This document shows, piece after piece, positions 58,649-64,000 of a stretch of 64,000 nucleotides of DNA; position 1 is the stretch's first letter; the number at the start of each line of letters is the position of its first letter. The translations under genes and the position numbers were made by a program. A model generated the notes under the pieces. It did no database searches. It saw only the letters and a program-made list of their open reading frames with translations, and was not told the origin of the DNA. Source of the stretch: Oidiodendron maius Zn (Eukaryota > Ascomycota > Leotiomycetes > Myxotrichaceae); assembly GCA_000827325.1 (NCBI GenBank), contig KN832882.1, positions 289,050 through 353,049 of the forward strand. The letters run 5' to 3'.

Positions 58649-59336
58649 CTTGATGAATTCCGGCACAAGTGGACGATTATGAGAGAGTAGGGCTTCAGTA
58701 TAGAAGGTGACGAGTGGCCGCGCTCCGAAAGTTCGACGTTGAAGCAGAATACGAAGGTTTAATATGCGAAATTCTATCCCCTCGATTCGCAGCGACTGTC
58801 TTCGCTTAGCACCGAATTTCACCAATAGAATCTCTTATTATTGCATGAAGGATATTCAGCTGGTGGAAAGTAGCCCATTGGGGACTAGTGCTTATATAAC
58901 AAAGCACGTTGGACCCGGGAGCCAATCATGGCGAGGTGAAGGCAGTGGCTGCCAGTTGAAGGGAAATTATACCCACGTGTTCGAGGACCATTACGGTGTA
59001 ATCGGGATGTGCCGAGGTCGCGTATAAGTCGTGTACAGTACTTACTCTTCGTATCTGACCTGTAATTAAAGTATGTGGCTGACCGACGCAACCATGTGCC
59101 ACCTGAGACTCTCCCCATTGGAACTCCCACTCTTGCCAGTGCCCCTGGTACCTGGGCCGATGGCCGATGGCCGATGAACTAGGACCTTAACTCAAGCTTT
59201 ATGGCGCCTGCTACTCCCGGATCGTTGGTTGGGTGGTCGACTGTCTAATCCGTCCACCTCCAATTCTGGGTATAAAGCCCACGACGTCTCTAAGCACACT
59301 ACTGCTGCAGCTGTAGACAGATCCACGCCCACCGAC
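58649..59336. promoter_or_regulatory. divergent promoter, phosphodiesterase and acid phosphatase
   Basis: 688 bp. tataaa at 59271-59276 lies about 60 bp before the phosphatase ATG. A short ggccgat repeat (three units, about 59156-59176) and an acccacgtgttc word (58970) are also present; cacgtg/cacgtt words are the known target type of the fungal phosphate regulator, which would fit both phosphate-releasing enzymes, but this is inference. Confidence 0.5.
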
Positions 59337-60851
59337 ATGTTCTCCTCGTCCATTGCTGTCGTTGGCGCGGCGCTCCCAGTGGCCCTTGCTCTGACTCCTC
59401 TCGAGTCCTTTTACCCTCCCAACTTGAATGACACCGCGTACATCAGCGATTCAAGCATCGGGACGTATGGTGGCATTTACCAAGCTCCAACCCGCAACAA
59501 TGTAAACACGGGCAGTCCCTATGGCTCCTACGACTACTGCACTATGCCCCATCCCCGAACCACGGAGTATGAACTCCCAGAACCGGTGAAGAATGGCTCC
59601 GTCAGAGCAACTCTCGTGTATCTGGAGTACCTCCAGAGGCATCAGAGGCGGACCCCATATAATATCCTCCCAGGTGGCGAGGTAGACGGCCGCGGCCCAA
59701 GTAGCTCACGTCATATATAGCTGACCTTATCTAGAATCAACCATACAATTGCGATGATGTCTTTCCATACCTCTACGCTGGCCCCCAATCTGGAGCTCAA
59801 GCGCCTCTCGCCGTCTATGCCCAAACGTACATGGACCCAACGAACCCGTTCAATGAAGGCTACGTAAACACGACTTGCCAATTCCCCCAGCTCACCATCG
59901 GTGGCCTCCTGGACGGATATCAGCACGGCCAAGATATCTGGGCCGTGTATGGTGCCAAGCTTCGCCTCATCCCCTCCTTTCCAGATCCAAAGAAAGTCTG
60001 GTTTCGGTCCACGGAGTCCCCTCTTACTCAACAGTCAGCTGGCGGAGTTCTGAGAGGCATCTGGCCGCATTATTCTGGCGCCATACCTCTTCACCAGCAA
60101 AATTCTGCTGTCGATACGGTGAATGAAGGCTATTCCTGCAACAACAGAGGTAACGTACTTTCGGCCATCCAATCTACCGCGCAATGGAACGATCATCTTT
60201 CCGTGACTTCCACCCTACGCAGTGAGCTCGGTTCGATGCTCGGAGCTACGTCGGGCTCCTGGCAAAGTACGTTCGACCATTTCTCGGATAACTTCCAGGG
60301 CCGCCTCTGCAACGGCTACAAGCTACCCTGCGATTTTACCAACACGTCTAACTGTGTAACTACGGCGCAGGCTGAGGAAATCTTCAGAGCGGGGGACTGG
60401 GAGTGGAATTACTACTGGCGTAACAATCCCGATGTGGTGGAGTACATCCAACTCGTCCAGGGTCTTTTTATTGGAGAAATCCTCAGTCGATTCCAGGATG
60501 TGGCAAAAGGCAAGAGCAGCACGGTGTATTCTCATGTTTTCATCCATGATAACGACATGGGGCCCGTCTTAGGAGCTTTAGGTATTAACCAGCTGAGGTG
60601 GCCTGCCATGGGAAGCAACATTGCTTTCGAAATATGGTAAGTCGCTGTGGCTAGTTTTTACGGGAAGATAAAACTAACTATCTTATAGGAAGACAGAAGG
60701 ACGATCCTCTAGCCTGTATGCGAGAGTATTGTATTGTGGCCAGCCAATTGAGACGATTCACGGCACTTTGGACTGGCTACCGCTCTCGTCTTTAATCGCA
60801 ATCCTGCAGCCATATGTTCCCACAGACATAGTTTCTCTATGCAATAGTTAA
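59337..60851 (+). CDS. Secreted histidine acid phosphatase
   Basis: Join(59337..59681, 59735..60636, 60689..60851), 469 residues, phases fit at the 53- and 52-bp introns. Signal peptide (MFSSSIAVVGAALPVALAL). The histidine-phosphatase signature RHQRRTPYN is at 101-109 (RHGxRxP type, with Gln in place of the usual Gly), joined across intron 1 to ILPGGE-NQPYNCDDV, and the proton donor HD occurs in VFIHDNDMGP. This branch 2 family releases phosphate from organic esters, including phytate in some members. Conserved Cys residues and many N-x-S/T sites fit an extracellular glycoprotein. Exon 3 supplies YARVLYCGQPIETIHGTL, the normal family end. It faces the PLC-like gene across a common promoter region. 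Confidence 0.92.
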
Positions 60852-61333
60852 AAGCCTCGATCTGGTGAATATACGAGTTAAGGAATGTTAGTTTAAAAAT
60901 TGTAGCAATTAATCAATCTATCATGCATTAACAACAATAGCAAAGGAGCAACTAAACGCAAGCAAAATTTGTGGTAAATAAGCGTATTTAATATCTCAAG
61001 TCGATCGGTTGAAGTTCTGTCCTTGAAGGATAAAGTAACATCTATCAGGTGGAAAGCAGACAACTGCCTACCTTGTGTCTAAGACGGAAGAGAATATTTG
61101 GTGTAGCTTGTATGCTTAAGCTTCCTAACTAAGAAAAGGGTTGTTTCAAAGTTTACCCCAAAGATGGCTTCGTGTGTATTATTTCCTTTCACCTCAGAAA
61201 GTTCTCCATTCCATCTCCATTCTCCGCCTTCTCTCCCCTCCTAGCAGGAACAAAAAATCAAAGTTCGCATCCATTCCAGAAATTATATCGGCTTATGGTA
61301 TATCTGGCACGTGGCCTATCCTCCTCCATGCTT
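60852..61333. other. intergenic between convergent genes
   Basis: 482 bp, AT-rich, no feature seen. Confidence 0.4.
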
Positions 61334-61976
61334 CTAATTGCTCAAGAAATAATTACTGGCCACGACCGGTCCGAGCTTAGCCGCCTTCTCAAACGCCTTC
61401 AAGTCATACCTTATTCGCGGCCCAATCCCGACTTTCTTCCCACCTGGTGGCGCGAATTTAGCTATGTCAAACTCCTCGGGCTGTTCGTACAGCAAGAAGA
61501 CGTAGCGGTGCGGGCTGCTGGGCGGGGGCGGCGCGGGACCGCCGTAGTCCGCTATAAAGGGTGAGTTGCCTGCTACGAGGTGTGTGATGCCGTCAGCGTT
61601 TTTTCCGGGTTTGAGACCTGGTTGGATCCCTGGGATATATTAGTGATGTCGAAGAGTTGGAGAAGAAGACGCACAATGCAAGGCGGGACCCAGAACGCTG
61701 AAGGAAGGGAAGGGTGGATCGATATCAATACACACAACAATATACGTCCCCGTGGCTCCAGTAAAGCTCAGCTCAGGAGCTGCTTGCGCCTCTGATAGAA
61801 TATCGCATTAGTTACATTGATTTTTCAGTACTCAAGAGAGAAGAGTAGAATTACTTGCCTTTTTTAGGGATGTATTGTCCTGGGGTGACCTGCTGTTTGC
61901 CTATAGTCAGGCCCAGAAGCTTAGACTTGTCTTCAGACAAAGTCAAAGCGGCCTCAATGTCCTTAATATTAGGCAT
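61334..61976 (-). CDS. Phosphatidylethanolamine-binding protein (PEBP) family
   Basis: Complement(61334..61629, 61675..61791, 61859..61976), 176 residues, three exons in phase. MPNIKDIEAALTLSEDKSKL leads to VTPGQYIPKKGEAQAAPELS, then TYIVVCIDIDPPFPSF, LGPALHWIQPGLKPG and PHRYVFLLYEQPEEFDI. The D-x-D-x-P-x-x (here CIDIDPP), GPALHW and HRYVFLLYEQ blocks are the PEBP signature (PF01161). Members bind lipids or inhibit proteases such as carboxypeptidase Y. No signal peptide. Intron 1 (67 bp) begins gcaagt after aaaaaag, a GC-AG intron with otherwise ideal donor; intron 2 is 45 bp (gtgcgt...cccag). Longer plus-strand frames over this locus are shadows of it. Confidence 0.9.
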
Positions 61977-62536
61977 GTTGAATTTTGCTCCTTTGCAATT
62001 AAAAAAAAAGAAGTTCCTCGCTTTCTTTAGCAGGCTCCGCCTTGGTGGTGTATTCTACTTTGAACTCGATGTTCTTAGTGAAGATTGTTATAAGAGTAAA
62101 GTGTGGGGTTAAGGTGAATTTACTTCCGTGCTTTTTGAAGGATATCACATGCAACCCCCAGATTTCGTACTGGTCAAGTGTGGGTGTTCACGACTGCCGA
62201 CTTCCGACTGTTGATACTTCCCACTCCGCTTGATTTGAAAATCTATCACTAGGAATGGTTAATGAGGTAGCTTGCACGGGTAACCTACAATGGGTGAATT
62301 ATTTGGTAAAGATAAATCGATGGGATTTCAAGAGCCACTATTGTTAGGATGAAAGAGGCTATGAGGCTGAGTTGTGTAATTCTGTCACGTCTCGGAGCTT
62401 GAAAGAGTTGATTAAAGAGGAATAAACATATGAATTTATTTGATATATTATCCTGATGACAACAGAGTAAGTTAGTTAGAGCATGTAAACGAAAATAAAG
62501 ATGGCCTACAGGACTACCTAGAACTTAAGCTTTGGT
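61977..62536. other. intergenic
   Basis: 560 bp between the PEBP start and the end of the next gene. No feature seen. Confidence 0.4.
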
Positions 62537-64000
62537 CTACGGATTACATGGATAGTTGGCATAACTATTATTACCCCTTCCGTAATAAAAGTTGTCCCAA
62601 TTAGCAAATGCTTCTAAGACACCACAGACAGGGAGGCGTATATAGCCTGGTGTAGTAATATCTTGGTTGTAGAGATCGTCAATAGTCGAACTACTAGTTA
62701 CTGATGCCGAAGGAGCACCGTTTTGGTTTCCGTTGTTCTGGTATGTTCGTAGCGACTTGTACGGAAGTTAAGTTAGCTGTTACTTGCTCCATAGGCCAGA
62801 CGAGATATCAACACATGATTGTGGCTTCAACAGGCATATTTATCCACACAGCTGTTTCTCCTCCACCTGCTCTAGTAACAGCTCCGAGCTCTTAGAACCA
62901 GGCACATAAAGTCATAGTCACTATTACCCCGTGGAAGGCTTGAGGAAAAGGATACCAAATCCATAATTAGAATTCTCACCCAGTGATTAGGTCTCCAATG
63001 GTAATGCCGCCGTAAGCACTTCCGTCCAATTTGTCCAGGCCAGGCGGCTGCGAAAAATATCCGGGAGTACACAATGGCACGCAGCCATCGCAGGAAGTAG
63101 CTGGGCAGGACTCCGCGTCGCCTGCCGGGTTTACCGGGTAGTATATATTGCCATTGAAGCAGCCATACGTTGCTGCTGCAACGTTGTCACGAATCCAGCC
63201 CTCCAGGGGGTTCACCGTGCCGCAGGGATAGCCCGCATCCATGATGAAGGCCTTGGTGTCAGAGACTGACCACGCCTGCGGAATGGAGAACGCATAGAAG
63301 GCGCGCACTATAGAGGCTTGGAGACTGGCGTCGTCGGGGGAGTCCGAGGGATCCTGTCGAGCATTGCCGTCTTCGCTTCCCTCGATTTGCTTGCCATTCG
63401 AGATAAGGGTCGTTAATGTCTGAATGGAGGGGTCGCTCCCGTTGAACAAATACTTGGTCGCAAATTCGGTCATATTCGCCCATGCGCATATTACTTGGCC
63501 CAAGTAGGCTGAGAACTCTGCTTGCCTTGCCGGAGTCCACTCTGCCCTGTATCCGACGCGTATTAGTAACTGTTGTACGCCTACGATAAGGCGCTCTTTG
63601 AGAAGAAGAAGGAATACACTTACACCTCGTTCGAGCTTATGGACAAATCTTTTGCAGTTGATGTACCAGTCTGAATGATGGCGTAAGTTGAGTCTTCCAA
63701 GGTTTGCCCCGCGCCAGGGTGAGCTATGAAGAAAGGCATTTCGAGAAGATCTTGGAATTGAAAATTAGCCCGTGATATCTATAAATGAGAAGATGTGATT
63801 TGGGAAGAAGATTGTCTCAAATACTCACACTTATCGAAATAAGGAGCAGCTATCACAAGAGCACCAAGGCCAACTAAGTCCAGTAGTATTTGGAGGAGTG
63901 TGTCCGATTCGACGGTGGGCAGGGGTGCGAAGTCATTCTCAAAAGACTGTAGCCCCGCGAGCAGGATGCTGGAAATTTCAAGTAGAGCATCGTGATAGCT
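62537..64000 (-). CDS. Secreted or membrane-associated hypothetical protein (DUF7872-like), 5' end missing
   Basis: Exons read from the right edge: about 63836-64000 (SYHDALLEISSILLAGLQSF ... LVGLGALVIAAPYFDK), about 63625-63780 (ISRANFQFQDLLEMPFFIAH), 62980-63546 (AEWTPARQAEFSAYLGQVIC, SQPPGLDKLDGSAYGGI), a tentative 22-nt micro-exon 62867-62888 (SELLLEQ) and 62537-62737 (NNGNQNGAPSASV ... ITTPGYIRLPVCGVLEAFAN ... NYPCNP stop). The last three join in phase; the junction at about 63830/63780 was not settled. Cys-rich blocks (SCDGCVPLCTPGYF) and the C-terminal QDITTPG...PVC...NYPCNP pattern are shared by a family of uncharacterised mould proteins which I believe is DUF7872, from memory only. 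Function unknown. Confidence 0.6.

Noticed and set aside
61172-61564. 130-residue plus-strand open frame
   Set aside because: It lies over exon 3 of the minus-strand PEBP gene, whose motifs and splice phases are far more convincing.

Overview
The window looks like a chromosome segment from a filamentous ascomycete (Pezizomycotina; I would guess Eurotiomycetes, but cannot prove it). The grounds are many 45-100 bp introns with GT..AG borders, genes on both strands without operons, and typical mould families: HET, NACHT-ankyrin, Clr5, Zn2Cys6, a G1 glutamic peptidase, fungal DLH and GH18 class III. Gene models below were built by joining frames across splice sites read by eye; phases were checked wherever exact exon borders are quoted.

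Layout. 1-1020: 3' part of a WW-domain gene running off the left edge. 2.8-4.7 kb: HET gene. 6.2 kb: first copy of a dispersed repeat. 7.7-8.5 kb: secreted glutamic peptidase with a propeptide frameshift. 9.1-13.1 kb: divergent dienelactone-hydrolase / Zn2Cys6 regulator pair. 15.3-18.6 kb: a GH18 chitinase-like gene with Gln in place of the catalytic Glu, and a tandem pair of secreted DUF7136-like genes. 18.6-22.3 kb: gene-poor. 22.3-24.4 kb: Clr5-ankyrin gene. 24.4-30.1 kb: decayed Ty1/Copia element. 30.9-42.5 kb: ankyrin gene, broken Zn2Cys6 gene, a membrane protein, a large coiled-coil/Gly-rich gene and a 1478-residue SESB-lipase/NACHT/ankyrin NLR. 43.9-44.8 kb: broken BTB gene. 45.6-47.3 kb: MFS transporter. 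48.7-51.5 kb: Clr5 regulator with a ruined 3' end, divergent from a GPI-type cupredoxin gene (52-53 kb). 53.4-55.7 kb: ankyrin-HET fusion. 56.8 kb: second copy of the dispersed repeat. 57.5-61.3 kb: PLC-like phosphodiesterase and histidine acid phosphatase. 61.3-62.0 kb: PEBP gene with a GC-AG intron. 62.5 kb to the right edge: secreted/hypothetical protein, 5' end missing.

Taken together, this is an accessory region rich in self/non-self recognition and regulatory genes (two HET, one NACHT, three ankyrin-bearing genes besides the NLR, two Clr5), mixed with secreted enzymes, duplications, gene relics and one retroelement fossil. No secondary-metabolite backbone, CRISPR array, rRNA or tRNA was seen. 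The most notable items are the NLR with 13 nearly uniform ankyrin repeats facing a convergent helical/coiled-coil gene, the ankyrin-HET fusion, the chitinase-like protein lacking its acid catalyst, and the pair of repeat copies 50 kb apart, one of which carries an extra 11-bp-arm hairpin.
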